Below are positions 6,059 through 6,149 of a DNA stretch of 6,149 nt, one piece after another. The position numbers were made by a program, and so were the translations under genes. Source of the DNA: CAXTPV01 sp964249405 (lineage in GTDB: Bacteria; Pseudomonadota; Alphaproteobacteria; Acetobacterales; Acetobacteraceae); contig CAXUBX010000136.1 in NCBI GenBank assembly GCA_964249405.1, forward strand, positions 1-6,149, in the 5' to 3' direction. Numbering within the stretch: position 1 is the first letter of the stretch; the number at the start of each line of letters is the position of its first letter. The notes beneath the pieces were generated by a model, which ran no database searches, was not told the origin of the DNA, and worked only from the letters and a program-made list of their open reading frames with translations.

Positions 6059-6147
6059 CCAGGCGCTGGGCGCCTGGACCCCAGGAACGTCAGACGAATG
6101 CGGGTCTGGGCGCGCCGCGCCCAGCGGAGTTTGAGGCGGAGCCTCAA
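6059..6147. repeat. Cluster of perfect short palindromes (REP-like intergenic repeat)
   Basis: Three perfect hairpins with 3-nt loops lie in 89 bp: CCAGGCGC/GCGCCTGG (6059-6066 with 6070-6077), CTGGGCGC/GCGCCCAG (6106-6113 with 6117-6124) and TTGAGGC/GCCTCAA (6131-6137 with 6141-6147). Two shorter ones overlap them as alternatives: CCTGG/CCAGG (6073-6077 with 6081-6085) and CAGAC/GTCTG (6091-6095 with 6104-6108). No credible gene is seen here. The arrangement resembles the extragenic palindromic repeats common in high-GC Alphaproteobacteria. I cannot show multiple genomic copies from one window, and the element may continue beyond the right edge. Confidence 0.6.
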
Positions 6148-6149
6148 GA

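Noticed and set aside
5932..6147. A 71-codon minus-strand frame over the end of the S53 gene and the hairpin region
   Set aside because: It overlaps coding sequence on the other strand, is Arg-rich and is explained by the palindromic repeats; no ribosome site supports it.
1..6149. Search for defence systems, CRISPR arrays, tRNAs, insertion sequences or attachment sites
   Set aside because: No regularly spaced direct repeats, cloverleaf, transposase or integrase motif was seen. All six genes belong to housekeeping or single-enzyme families, so I do not claim a new multi-gene system here.

Overview
The window is very GC-rich DNA, with third codon positions almost entirely G or C. It reads as a chromosomal segment of a high-GC alphaproteobacterium. 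The best guess is Rhodospirillales/Acetobacteraceae, inferred from gene content, codon use and a palindrome-rich intergenic region; no rRNA or other taxonomic marker is present. Six complete protein-coding genes fill about 95% of the window.

Layout, left to right. A small two-helix membrane protein gene (16-216, +) converges on a four-gene minus-strand cluster. In transcription order the cluster is: an exported parvulin-type peptidyl-prolyl isomerase (4325-3282); argJ, the bifunctional ornithine/glutamate N-acetyltransferase (3269-2025); a GNAT acetyltransferase fused to a MutT-type Nudix hydrolase (1983-997); and a stand-alone CinA-type molybdopterin-binding-domain protein (1000-233). Gaps are 12 bp, 41 bp and a 4-bp ATGA overlap, so one operon is likely. 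A good sigma70-like promoter (TTGGCA, 17 bp, TATGAG) lies just upstream of the isomerase gene. A kumamolisin/sedolisin-like S53 serine-carboxyl peptidase (4487-6034, +) is divergent from the operon across a 161-bp intergenic region. It is followed by about 110 bp packed with short perfect hairpins, the first of which may be its terminator.

How the genes relate. The operon mixes envelope protein folding, arginine biosynthesis through the cyclic acetyl-ornithine route, nucleotide-pool sanitation and a CinA-like protein. This looks like a conserved housekeeping neighbourhood rather than a single pathway. The S53 peptidase keeps all catalytic and calcium-site residues that can be read by comparison with kumamolisin, but has no recognisable signal peptide.

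I found no mobile element, CRISPR array, RNA gene or clear sign of an undescribed multi-gene system. The items most worth a second look are the GNAT-MutT fusion, the dense palindrome cluster at 6036-6147 and the leaderless S53 protease.
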